Below are positions 8,926 to 17,826 of a stretch of DNA of 25,681 nucleotides, one piece after another (the first letter of the stretch is position 1; each line of letters opens with the position of its first letter). Both the position numbers and the translations under genes were made by a program. This DNA comes from Priapulus caudatus. Its lineage: Eukaryota > Priapulida > Priapulimorpha > Priapulimorphida > Priapulidae. The notes under the pieces are model-generated. The model ran no database searches, was not told where the DNA came from, and saw only the letters and a list, made by a program, of their open reading frames with translations. The stretch spans positions 33,354-59,034 of the forward strand of contig NW_014577375.1 of assembly GCF_000485595.1 (NCBI RefSeq), given 5' to 3'.

Positions 8926-9415
8926 TGTAACCTCGTACTTCTAGGGTGAGGTACAAGAGCAGTAAGAGTAAGAGTAGAGCAAAGCAACAGCGTAAGATAA
9001 GAAGTCAAACACGAACTAGCAAAGTAACGTACCACAAAGAGTTGTATTCAACATAATGCAAACACAGGTGACAAGCAGAAACGTAAGGCTGAAAGCGTAA
9101 AGATACGTGACAGTCAAACCAACAGAGGAGAAGTGCCTCCTGCTCTCTCTCCCAGCTCTCTTAAATCCAACCGAACTTGTTGTTCGACCTTCCTACGACG
9201 TGCCGGCTGCGGGTGATAACAGATTATCCCGCAGCACTCCGGCCCACCTGTTGCCGTCGTTCGCTACCTTATCGCTTCTGTTATTACCTTCAGCCTGCAT
9301 CGCGTGTGAGCCGAATAGCTCATCTATTCCCCTGAATTGTCACCAACGCAACCCGCATGGCCTTATGCCAAACTAACAGTAATTAATAAGGTGTGGTGGA
9401 ACCAGCTCCGTTACA
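8926..9415 (-). repeat. 5' LTR of the gypsy element (490 bp)
   Basis: The LTR starts TGTAACGGAGCTGG and ends GAGGTTACA on the minus strand, giving TGTAAC...GTTACA ends. It lies directly upstream of the primer-binding site. No second copy is seen in the window. The plus-strand open frame of 89 residues inside it is a chance frame. Confidence 0.85.
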
Positions 9416-9819
9416 ATTGCCTCTAGATATATTGTCCATCAACCTAAGTAGTGTCCATCACTCATACACAATATAACAGGCATGTGAAAAGATTTTCCTG
9501 AACAGTGTATTTGAAAAGATTCCTTCGGTTTTATTACACATTGATGCAGTTGGAGGTGCCAATGTTCGTGTTACCAAAATATGGAATTCTCATATTTTTC
9601 ACTAACCATTTTTAGTGCGTTTCTGTGAGTCCACCAGAGGGCTTGTCCGTAGCCTTTCTAATTAAGGTATCAACCAACTCTAAGGAGTGGCAGCTATGTG
9701 GGACAGATGCCAGTGCAACAACGTATGTATATATGCGCTTTAAATATAATATATGGATAGAGAATTGAGTATTGTTATGAACATATATACGAGTAGATCT
9801 TAGTAACAAGGTTCTCCAG
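9416..9819. other. AT-rich stretch without a supported gene
   Basis: This is AT-rich DNA between the gypsy LTR and the first candidate exon of the downstream host gene. It may be intron. No repeat ends, RNA gene or convincing exon was recognised. Confidence 0.4.
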
Positions 9820-9908
9820 CAGGAATTTCAGAAGGCATGTCGTTTATGGACTGATGGTGGAGGGCCCAGAAGGAAGTTGTACCAATTGGAGTCAATTACA
9901 CGCATCAT
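9820..9908 (+). CDS. Candidate upstream exon of the Tyr/Gly-rich host gene
   Basis: An 89-base open stretch follows TTCTCCAG and reads QEFQKACRLWTDGGG and RKLYQLESITRI. Its amino-acid mix looks like protein rather than translated intron. If it ends at ATCAT|GTGCAT it finishes in phase 2, which is exactly what the exon at 10279 needs. The donor is weak and the acceptor has a poor pyrimidine tract, so this is a suggestion only. Confidence 0.3.
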
Positions 9909-10278
9909 GTGCATACCCTGCATGAACTGAAAGCAAACGTACCCTCATTCACCCAATAACTCGAAACAGCTACGTTTACAGTGCAATTATGTTTATATAT
10001 TTATATTTTTCACCACTCTACACTTATGAACATTGGACATTACTGCATCTATACTAGTCAATTTTGATGCATAAGCATTGAACAGTAAAAATTCCCAGTG
10101 AAGTATCAAATTTCACTGGAAAAAATGAACATTTTAAAGGACATTTTAATAAGATGTTTAAAGTGATTACGTGATTAGGGGGATGCTTTCAGTTTCAGCA
10201 CTTTAATACAGGTTCTGATTTTAGAGTTGGTATTATTCTCTAATATTATCTTTGCTTAGTTTCTGACTACTATTTCAG

Positions 10279-10318
10279 GGCATGGCAGTTATCCTTGGAG
10301 CAAGCCATGAACCTTCAG
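10279..10318 (+). CDS. Host gene exon (third from the end)
   Basis: A 40-base exon lies between a good acceptor (ACTATTTCAG|GG) and a strong donor (CAG|GTAAAC). In the frame shared with the next two exons it reads AWQLSLEQAMNLQ, a short amphipathic stretch, with one leading base completing a codon from an upstream exon. Two of its three frames fail at a stop, here or in the next exon; only this one runs through to the final stop. Confidence 0.6.
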
Positions 10319-10678
10319 GTAAACCATTAAAAAGTAATTAAGGAAGGTATACTAGATTAATGAATTGATCAATTACTTTCTTAAAACACAACATTTTCAG
10401 TAAATTGTTGTTAATTTTGTTGTCCGGTGTTGTCTGTTTTGGTATTTTTGAATATTTCATTGAGGTAAACATTGGTAGTGGTATTCAATTAATTCATAGT
10501 GTGCTGACCCAAAACCATGGAGTTTATAAATATCTGAGAAATATATGCTGGGTACCGCATATTGTACGAGAAACTGTATTTCACATCTTTAAAAATAAAT
10601 GAATAGTAAAATTTTATGGGCCCAGATTATAGCAGCTGTGCTGCTAATTAATATTTCGAATCGACATTTCATATTTAG

Positions 10679-10817
10679 TTCCACCGGCCAAATTCTGCAC
10701 CCCCAATACACCAAGGACCTAATGTACAAGTGATGTCACCTCAAGTAACATATGTACAGCAGGGGTTAGGTGGTTTTCCAGGCCAGCAAAGCATCTACTA
10801 TGGATCTAATCCTTACC
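10679..10817 (+). CDS. Host gene exon (penultimate), Pro/Gln-rich
   Basis: This 139-base exon lies between CATATTTAG|TT and CTTACC|GTAGGT. It encodes a low-complexity Pro/Gln/Val/Tyr stretch: FHRPNSAPPIHQGPNVQV, then VTYVQQGLGGFPGQQ, then IYYGSNPY. There are no membrane segments and no recognisable domain. The frame fits both neighbours. Such tails occur in RNA-binding, adaptor and secreted structural proteins, so function cannot be deduced. The family is not recognised. Confidence 0.65.
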
Positions 10818-11200
10818 GTAGGTATCATAGCAAAAGTGAAATAATCGCAAACACATAAACATCATTGACACAGTGCAGTGCTTTCTGTTTTAATGTTAAA
10901 TATTTAATATTCATAATTCTATTGGTTGCTTGTATCTTCTAGAGTCCTTTAATAGTGTGTTCTCTAGTATCAAATTTCGCGCTGAAACGATCACATTTTA
11001 TTGTACATTTTATATGGAAGAATATAAAAATCACATGCACAGCTGAGCCATATGACCTTGCAAGCTAGTTAAAAAGCATGTACATCCTTTGTCTTCAATC
11101 ACCTTATCTCATTTCCTAATCTTACTAGAGTCAGTAGAGTGACCATAACTACACACATAGCCACTGTTTTTGTTCTATTCTAATTTTTATTGTATTTCAG

Positions 11201-11346
11201 TGACACAAACACAACCGGGAACCTCTGTGGTTTACGTGAATCCTTACCAGTATGGGTATAGACATGGTTATGGTTGCGATAGTTATGGTTATAGTTGTCA
11301 AGGAACTTGGAATACCAGCTACACAGTGTTGAATTTGCCTAAATAA
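11201..11346 (+). CDS. Host gene terminal exon, Tyr/Gly-rich C-terminus
   Basis: A long pyrimidine-rich tract precedes the acceptor (TGTATTTCAG|TGACAC). The exon completes a split Leu codon and gives 47 more residues to TAA at 11344-11346. It contains VVYVNPYQYG followed by GYRHGYGCDSYGYSCQG, with many Tyr and Gly in short GY/YG repeats and two cysteines, and ends NLPK. The three supported exons total 107 residues of the C-terminus; the N-terminal part is upstream or unresolved. A miniature element begins 36 bp after the stop, so the 3' UTR and polyadenylation site may lie in inserted DNA (an AATAAA occurs near 12016). Confidence 0.65.
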
Positions 11347-11381
11347 GTAACCATGTCATGGTCATTTCGACCTGCATAGCA

Positions 11382-12057
11382 CAGGGCTCACAAGCCTCAC
11401 ACATTTGGCGTGAGACTCACGCAATTCAGCACAATCTCACGCTCTCACGCACATTACTGATAGTCCCCGAAAATCCCACGCAATTGCAAGAATCCAGTTT
11501 TTCTTCGTTGCGTGGAGTGGGTCTAGCCGAACTTTGCCGAAAACACGGGACACGAGGCACGGGAATTTCGACATTTATTACTTGTGGCACACCCAGTGAC
11601 TGATTTTGCTAATCTGACGTCACGTGTTACTATAAATAGCCTTTCGCAGCGTTGGCCGGGCGCAAAGCCTGCTGGTATCTCGGAAAACCTAGGTGAGTTT
11701 AAAGCAAATTATGACAAATTAAGTACCCCATTTAAAAAAAAATTACCTACCGGGGGAGGGGTGACACCCTCTTGTTAAGTATTGACGAAGAGTGATGTAA
11801 CTCATAAAGACGTTTATTACTGGAGCTGATACATGTTCTGCCTAGCAGCCATACGAACCGGCCAACAAGAGCGCGCGGTATCAATCCGCTCTGACCCAAC
11901 AACAAGGTTCTACAAAACAACACGTGCATGCGCACAGTAGGTAGTCCCTACTATTACACCTCTCCCTCCACCCACCCAGGCGCAGGGCCTTCGGCCTTAG
12001 ATTTTCTGATTCAAAATAAATCTCACTCATTTTTAAAGCTACCCCTTGAGAGCCCTG
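11382..12057. mobile_element. 676-bp inverted-repeat element, CTCACGC family, copy 1
   Basis: The ends are CAGGGCTCAC (11382 on) and GAGAGCCCTG (to 12057), flanked by ATAGCA on both sides (11376-11381, 12058-12063). The first 120 bp are rich in CTCACGC motifs and align with the reverse complement of the right part of the element at 12194-12519, so the two are relatives in opposite orientation. No transposase is visible. The short open frames inside are not protein-like. Confidence 0.75.
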
Positions 12058-12165
12058 ATAGCACAGAAATTCGTTTGTGCAGTAATTGCTAAATTGGACT
12101 AAGTGACATTTGCATTTCTGATTTTGTGTTGCAGTGGGTTATCCATTCCTCAGAAGCATGCATGT

Positions 12166-12181
12166 ATGCATGCATGCATGC
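12166..12181 (+). repeat. GCAT-rich simple repeat
   Basis: Tandem TGCA units form a self-complementary run (ATGCATGCATGCATGC) just before the next miniature element. Confidence 0.6.
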
Positions 12182-12193
12182 TGTCTGCAATGG

Positions 12194-12519
12194 CAGGGCT
12201 GCCAACATTGGGTGATAGGTGAGAGTGAGATGCGAGGGAGCGAAGCGAACGAGGGGGGTGGGTGTGGGAAGGGGGTTTCCCCCCTCCCACGGTAGGGAGC
12301 TTTTGCATTTTATAACTTCAATTTGTGCAATTTGATGCATACTAAAGTGGCTGTTTTCAGATATTGTAAGATTTTTTTGGCTGTGCATGAGATATTCATG
12401 CGTGAGATATCTCAGGATTTTTTTGCTGTGCGTGAGATATTGTAAGATCAGCGTGAGAGCGTGAGATTTGGTCAAAATGCGTGAGTCTCACGGTCAATGC
12501 GTGAGAGTTGGCAGCCTTG
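12194..12519. mobile_element. 326-bp inverted-repeat element, CTCACGC family, copy 2
   Basis: The ends are CAGGGCTGCCAAC (12194 on) and GTTGGCAGCCTTG (to 12519), flanked by CAATGG on both sides (12188-12193, 12520-12525). The right half carries repeated GTGAGA and GCGTGAG motifs. A GGGAAGGGGGTTTCCCCCCTCCC near-palindrome lies at about 12267-12289. It is non-autonomous. Six-base duplications match the other copy and suggest the same transposition machinery. Confidence 0.8.
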
Positions 12520-12750
12520 CAATGGTCAGATACTATTTAAACATCTGTGCACAGGGTGTGACGATAGAAATGCACTACCAATCATGCAGGCAGATGAAAT
12601 GTAATAGTATATAAATATATATCATATATATCTGTAATTAATGCAATTTTCGTCAGGCTTGTCATTGTAAACACGTACTTTTACTTTGTCATCCGACATT
12701 ATGTGCTCAATGTATAGGAAGGCATATCGTTTCTAGTTGCTATATTGGTA

Positions 12751-13096
12751 ATATCCCGGCTGGCCTACTCCCATTTCGTCTACTCTTAGAATGGGCAATA
12801 TTCCCATTTCGCCTACTCCCATTTCATCTACTCTCAGAATGGGTAATAGTGCCATTTTATCGTAGATTGATATTACAACAAATACCAGGAGAAATTAGTG
12901 TGGATGCCACTCCACTATGTATGCTAATCAAAACCATATATTACATTTATAAATGGTTATTTAGTGGACAAACTGATGGTAGACAAAATGGGAATGGGTG
13001 GATTTTGAGTGTAGACGAATTGGGAGTAGGCGAAATGGGTGTAGACCAACTGGGAGTTTTGCTATAGACGAAATGGGAGCAGGCTAACTGGGCATA
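12751..13096. mobile_element. Inverted-repeat element with iterated CCCATTTCGTCTACTC motif
   Basis: The left end ATATCCCGGCTGGCCTACTC is mirrored on the minus strand by TATGCCCAGTTAGCCTGCTC at the right end. Each end then continues with CCCATTTCGTCTA. Variants of the CCCATTTCG(T/C)CTACTC unit occur four times on the left side and, inverted, at least four times on the right (AGTAGGCGAAATGGG and similar). The AT-rich centre has no supported gene. Confidence 0.6.
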
Positions 13097-13516
13097 AACC
13101 GCTATACTGTACTATTCAAAGGGAGGCTGGCCTGCAATCTTAGTGTGTATGAATGTCAGATTTTCAACCAAAGATTCAATTGCAACTTCCTAGTTATAAA
13201 AGTGTTTTCATGGTCTCTTTCCTGATGGCATTAATTGTGTCTGCCGATGTATGCAGGGTTTCTTTCTAAAACACTGAAAATGTGGGAACTACTACACCCA
13301 TGTAGTATCCAAACTGCAATATTGAAATAATAACAGATATAGCCATTGCAAACAGATTCGAATGATTATGGTATGCATTTAGACAAGTAATAAAAACAAA
13401 CAATGTTTTATCTAAATTCATTTGCATAATTATTTAGCTAATTTTTGAGTTATTGAATAAAGTACTTGCAAGCATGTTATTTGCATTATGGTCGTTACGC
13501 TATCTTTATATATTAC

Positions 13517-13546
13517 CAGGAGTCTATCAATATTGATAGACTCCTG
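13517..13546. repeat. Perfect 30-bp palindrome
   Basis: CAGGAGTCTATCAAT is followed immediately by its exact complement, with no loop. ATATTAC flanks it on both sides. It could be the fused ends of a small element or a symmetrical binding site; the sequence does not decide. Confidence 0.85.
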
Positions 13547-13713
13547 ATATTACTACATAACCATTTACCGTCACAAATGAAATATATTTCTAAATCAGTT
13601 TAAATGTAGTTATATTTTATTTTTTACAAGTGATTATAATTGTGAGAAATTATTAATGTATACGAGATTTAATAGGATTTGTTTACATGCAGAGTGTGTA
13701 TTAGTGAGATCAC

Positions 13714-13750
13714 GGGTGAATAATGACAAATAATCTGTTATTATTCACCC
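13714..13750. repeat. Stem-loop with a 16-bp stem
   Basis: GGGTGAATAATGACA pairs with its counterpart ending TTATTCACCC, with one G-T pair and a loop of about 5-7 bases. No U-run follows, so a terminator role is not suggested. Confidence 0.6.
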
Positions 13751-14247
13751 CTGGTAGGATATAATGACTTGATATTCAAAACATCACCATTCGTGAAATA
13801 TTGTCAATTACTAGAAACACCACAAGTTGGTCCCAGTACTGGATAATATATTGTAGTTATTACATCTATACCACATATATGATATTATATAGAGACCTCG
13901 TGACAGGCTCAAAAGATTGATCACCAGTATCTGAATCGGCCTTTTATTTTATACCTAGTTATCAAATGTGATTAATTTTATCGATTGTTAAAAATGTATG
14001 TGGGATTAAAATCCAATCAAAAGATATATTGTCAGTACATCTTTTGGTGAGTTTCTTTTTCTAGATCTAGAAATCGCTTTCTGATATAGTTTGTTCCTTA
14101 ATGCTCGAATCACTTATGTCTTGTACACATTCCACCTTTCCCTGCACACCAATTTGTGTTTGTGCTGTCCTACCTTTTTAACAGAAATGAACCATTCGGC
14201 ATTCTCTCACCTAATGCAGGGGCATTGTTCCCAGGAAATCCCACATC

Positions 14248-14342
14248 CCAGCAGGGGTGCAAATCCAGGGGGGGGGACAGGGGGACATGTCCCCCCACGA
14301 ATTTTCAGAGGGGGGACATATCAAATGTCCCCCCACGATTTT
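14248..14342. repeat. G-run/C-run foldback repeat
   Basis: Runs of G alternate with their complements: GGGGGGACAGGGGGACATGT, then TGTCCCCCC, then a second GGGGGGACAT...ATGTCCCCCC pair. The block can form nested hairpins. It resembles the GC-rich ends of miniature elements, but no target duplication was identified. Confidence 0.55.
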
Positions 14343-14355
14343 GGATCACCATGAT

Positions 14356-14579
14356 TACCTCCGCGCAAATGGAGGCCATGCAATCGCTCACGCGTGTGTG
14401 TGTGTGTGTGTGTGTGTAGCCACCGCGCGATCGATAGCGCGTCGAGTCAGCGGCGGCGGTCACATCGATAGCGCTGTCGAGGTCAGCAGCAGCCCCACTG
14501 TGGCGTGAGGCAGCAGCACGCGACGTCATGTCAGCAGCCGCCACAGCGAGCACATACATGTTACATGCTCGCGGAGGTA
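14356..14579. repeat. Possible small element with TACCTCCGCG ends and an internal GT tract
   Basis: TACCTCCGCG (14356-14365) is exactly complementary to CGCGGAGGTA (14570-14579). The interior has a (GT)n run near 14394-14417 and CAGCAGC-rich, CpG-rich sequence unlike the AT-rich surroundings. Ten matching bases are weak evidence for element ends. Confidence 0.35.
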
Positions 14580-15316
14580 TGCACTCTATGTGAGTGCCCT
14601 CTGTCTAGTTTTGTATTGTGTGTGGGTCTGTGCGTTGCGTGCGTGCTGTGCGTGCGTGCCGTGCGTGATACGTAATATTATACTATACTGCGTGGTATAG
14701 GGGTGTGGTGTTGTATGTGTGTGTGTGTGAAGTGAGAACTTTTTATCTGGTGAATGTGATAAGTGGTCAAACGATTGCTTCTTCCTCTTTTTTTTCCAGC
14801 TTGTCATTTTATTCAAGCTGCATTTGAGAGCGTAATAATGATCATGCAAACTTAAGAAAATGTCTTGATTAAATTGTAGTACCGTTTCTTTTGTAACACG
14901 TTTTTTTCTTATATGTTAAATAATTCTAGGCAGAAATCATCAAGAGAAAGATATGTTTATGAAAGTTTAGGAGATAGTCACTCACATTAGACACTGATTC
15001 AACGATTAGCTGGAAACACAAGCTATATTCCGAAAGAGGACAATGAGTAACTGAGCATCGGGTTTAATAATGTAATTTTTTTCTTGCAAATTGATGAGTT
15101 ATAAGTACTCAACCAGTAACCACGATTATATTGTATAATGACTGCGACCAACAATAATTAAATGGAATCCAATTTTACTATTGTGACTCAATTACAACTA
15201 TACCCCTCAACACAAATGATTGGTTTTCTCGCTTTTTAATTTTCTTGATTTTCATTTGATAGCATTGTAGCGAAGCACCCTTTTCGTAATTCTTAACTTC
15301 ACAAACCCAAATGTCA
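14580..15316. other. Gene-free stretch with short GT tracts
   Basis: GTGCGTGC-type sequence and a short GT run (about 14716-14730) give way to AT-rich DNA. No supported gene. Confidence 0.4.
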
Positions 15317-15339
15317 TGCGTGCGTGCGTGCGTGCGTGC

Positions 15340-15388
<49 letters not shown>
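15317..15388 (+). repeat. Compound microsatellite (TGCG)n(TG)n
   Basis: About seven TGCG units are followed by about 22 TG units without interruption. The resulting cysteine/valine or histidine/threonine open frames on either strand are artefacts of the repeat. Confidence 0.95.
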
Positions 15389-15391
<3 letters not shown>

Positions 15392-15627
15392 GGGCGTGTA
15401 CAGAGGGGGGTCAAGGGGGTCAAGGGGGTCGGACCCCCCCCCCCTGCTCGCGCAGAAAACGCATCTGAGGGGGGTCTAATTTCAATTCCTTGATAAATTC
15501 AATATCCTCAAATTTAAGATCAAATTCAATATTTTCAATTCCTCATTTCCCTTCCCCCCAGACCCCCCCTTCGCGTAACTGGTGTCCCCCGGCCCCACAC
15601 ATTTCAAAATGGATTTGCGCGCCTGCA
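15389..15627. mobile_element. Probable GC-ended miniature element next to the microsatellite
   Basis: The start GCAGGGGCGTGTACAG and, on the minus strand, the end GCAGGCGCGCAAATCC form imperfect inverted repeats. Just inside are G-rich (GGGGGGTCAAGGGGGTCAAG) and C-rich blocks, while the centre is AT-rich with repeated TCAATTC/TTCAAT motifs. The adjoining microsatellite hides any target duplication. Confidence 0.4.
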
Positions 15628-16688
15628 TCCCAGTAAAAACGTGAATGGTGAATACGTCTAATGGAAAACATAGGACTCTTTTAAAGCTCTACCGTATGGT
15701 TCCAACGAGCCGTGCAACTGACGCTTAACTCTCTAAACCAAGAAACAAGCGGAGATCTACTACAGAATGTAATTCTTATCACGGTTTGCAGTGACAAGTC
15801 AACGCGTGGTAAAACCGCATCTACCAAAACCAAATGCTGCGACTGCAGAAATGGTATATAAATAGCAGATTGAAAAGAAGAGTTATGCAATTGAAAAGCC
15901 TGCAATAGGAACTAGGAAGTGGATTACTGTATTACATATATATATATATATATATACACAATTTCTAGTGTTCAGCACATTTGACATATATTGTCTTATG
16001 CAGCTTTTTGAGCAAGAAAACCTTTTATCCACCAACAGCAGCAACACAAACCCTAACTGCTTCACATACAGTGTTAATGTTCGACGTGTAGGAAGGCCAC
16101 ATGAAAATATCGTCCAAACTAAAACTGGACAGTAGGGGGTCAAAGGTCAGGGGTTAATAGAGAAGATTTCCCAATTTCCTTTTTAACCAAGACAGTATAG
16201 ATATCGTTAAAACGCACAACTGTGGTACAGTAGCCATCTGATGGGCATATGGCCACTTTGTGATACGAGTTCATCTCTCGACATTATACTAAATAAAAGT
16301 TGCAAGCGAATAATTTGTTAATTATAAGTATATATATGACTCGTCATGCATGCACAATATTTTCTACAATAAAATTTATCATAGGATAGATCTGCTGGTA
16401 TCCATAAATCATGTTTGAATATGTTTTAACAAGATAAAATAGTAAAAGACTCATTTCAAATTTCCAGTACAATGAGCTTTTAGAAGGCATAGTTTGGCTC
16501 AAATTCTCAATCACACTGACACATTTATAAATATTTTAAATATAATATCACTTGACCATAGCTATATTACATGAATACAATCTTTTAATAATTAATAACA
16601 AATGAGTAGTAAATATCCATTTTGTAGAATTTAAACACATTAACCCATGAATGATACATAAATAACCCTACTACTTCACAAATTTATA
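15628..16688. other. AT-rich gene-free stretch with (TA)n
   Basis: It contains a TA microsatellite (15937-15955) and otherwise unremarkable AT-rich DNA. The minus-strand open frames here show no domain. Confidence 0.4.
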
Positions 16689-16697
16689 TTTACTGGC

Positions 16698-16968
16698 GCT
16701 CATAAGGTCTATGTCCCCCAGGGTACTGCCGGTTCGTACCCTGGGTACGGTCCGGTATACCGGAACGTACCCTGGTAACTATCTGATATGGTTAGGGTTA
16801 GTGTTAGGGAGTAGGCGTAGGCGACTCCCTAGACTCGTTAGTGGAGTAAGCGAGGTATGGTCCGGCATATTAGATAGTACCAGCAGAGCATATAAATCAC
16901 GTTGATTTATATGCTCTGGTACCAGGGTACGTTCCGGCAGTACCCTGGGGGACATAGACCCTCTCAGT
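16698..16968. mobile_element. Mutator-like miniature element A (9-bp target duplication)
   Basis: A perfect 9-bp direct repeat TTTACTGGC (16689-16697, 16969-16977) flanks ends GCTCATAAGGTCTATGTCCC and, on the minus strand, ACTGAGAGGGTCTATGTCCC. The inverted repeats continue through CCCAGGGTACTGCCGG. A second palindromic patch inside (AGCATATAAATC...GATTTATATGCT, 16887-16918) adds another stem. A 9-bp duplication is the hallmark of Mutator-like elements. No coding capacity. Confidence 0.85.
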
Positions 16969-16977
16969 TTTACTGGC

Positions 16978-17826
16978 AATACGAGTACTACTGCTGCAGC
17001 CTACACCTATGAGTACATGCAAGTACTCATTAAGAACAACTCTCCAAATCTGGCTGAAATGGCAACATGCACAGTACTTCATTAAACCTTTCGAATTTGA
17101 TAACTTTATAGGGTTCCTGTACAGGTACGGGAGGTATGTATATATATATGAGCCCTGCAACTACGTCACTGGTTTAGATTATTCCAGGCAGCCCACCTAG
17201 CCAAATAATTTTGGATACATGTAAATGCACTATGAAATTGAATCACAAGATCCTGCTCTAAAAATCCACCTTTCTCGAATTATAATTATTAAAACTGTTA
17301 ACACATATTCACTAATGAACATTAGAAACTTATCAAAATTCCTCTGAAACGTAGTTGTGACTACTGCTTTACAACATTTTACTACAAATGGTTCAGGGCT
17401 CAATGATTAGTATTAGCAGTAGCTATCTATTTTTACAAAATTATCATCTGTGTTTCAAAAATAATGATGTATTTCATAAAAAATATAAATTTAAGCAAGT
17501 GTATATATATATATTATTTTAAGCAAGTGTAATATATTATTTGATATATTCAACTACACAGAACATTGACCACGGGCTGTGAAATTCCATGTTTAAACTG
17601 AATGTTTCAAGTCTCAATATTATTGCCATTTATGCACAGACATGGCAAGGAGAGAGGTGGTAACTGAAATTTGTATTATGTTCTAGCTAGACATCAAATA
17701 TGGTGGAGTAAACTATAACAATGCGTCAGATGTCACCTGCAAGTCCTCTATACGTGAACAAACTACCTATGAACCAGGCTATTATTATTTTTCCAACCAG
17801 TGACTCAACTAGTCTCACCTTTCCAC
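16978..17826. other. AT-rich stretch downstream of the CREBL2-like gene
   Basis: This lies 3' of the minus-strand bZIP gene and probably includes its 3' UTR. A duplicated AAGCAAGTGTATATATA-like motif occurs at about 17493 and 17521. No other gene is supported. Confidence 0.4.

Larger units (their letters stand above)
4797..9415 (-). mobile_element. Degenerate Ty3/gypsy LTR retrotransposon, 3' end missing
   Basis: Reading from right to left on the minus strand, the order is 5' LTR (8926-9415), primer-binding site (8908-8923), gag remnant, protease and RT, RNase H remnant, and integrase. Protease-RT-RNase H-integrase is the Ty3/gypsy order. The copy is inactive. Gag is mostly missing, a miniature element splits RT from RNase H (6291-6986), RNase H has an internal gap, the integrase zinc region is frameshifted, and the integrase C-terminus and 3' LTR are absent. 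The bases after the LTR (ATTGC, 9416-9420) would be the target duplication, but the partner is lost or lies beyond later insertions. Confidence 0.9.
13100..14230. other. AT-rich gene-free stretch
   Basis: No exon or repeat end was recognised here apart from two foldback sites given separately (13517-13546 and 13714-13750). Confidence 0.4.

Noticed and set aside
9107-9376. 89-codon plus-strand frame
   Set aside because: It lies wholly within the gypsy LTR on the opposite strand and shows no domain.
10405-10602. 65-codon frame with a hydrophobic start, possible small membrane protein
   Set aside because: It lies inside an intron of the spliced host gene in AT-rich DNA where Leu/Ile/Val/Phe-rich frames arise by chance.
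12594-12640. ATATATAT-rich run as a promoter
   Set aside because: No supported gene lies downstream in either direction; it is ordinary AT-rich DNA.
15301-15390. CRISPR-like or regulatory array at the TGCG/TG tract
   Set aside because: It is a pure microsatellite with 4- and 2-base units and no spacers.
16788-16818. GGTTAGGGTTAG as interstitial telomere repeat
   Set aside because: Only two or three imperfect units occur inside Mutator-like element A; too short for a telomere remnant.
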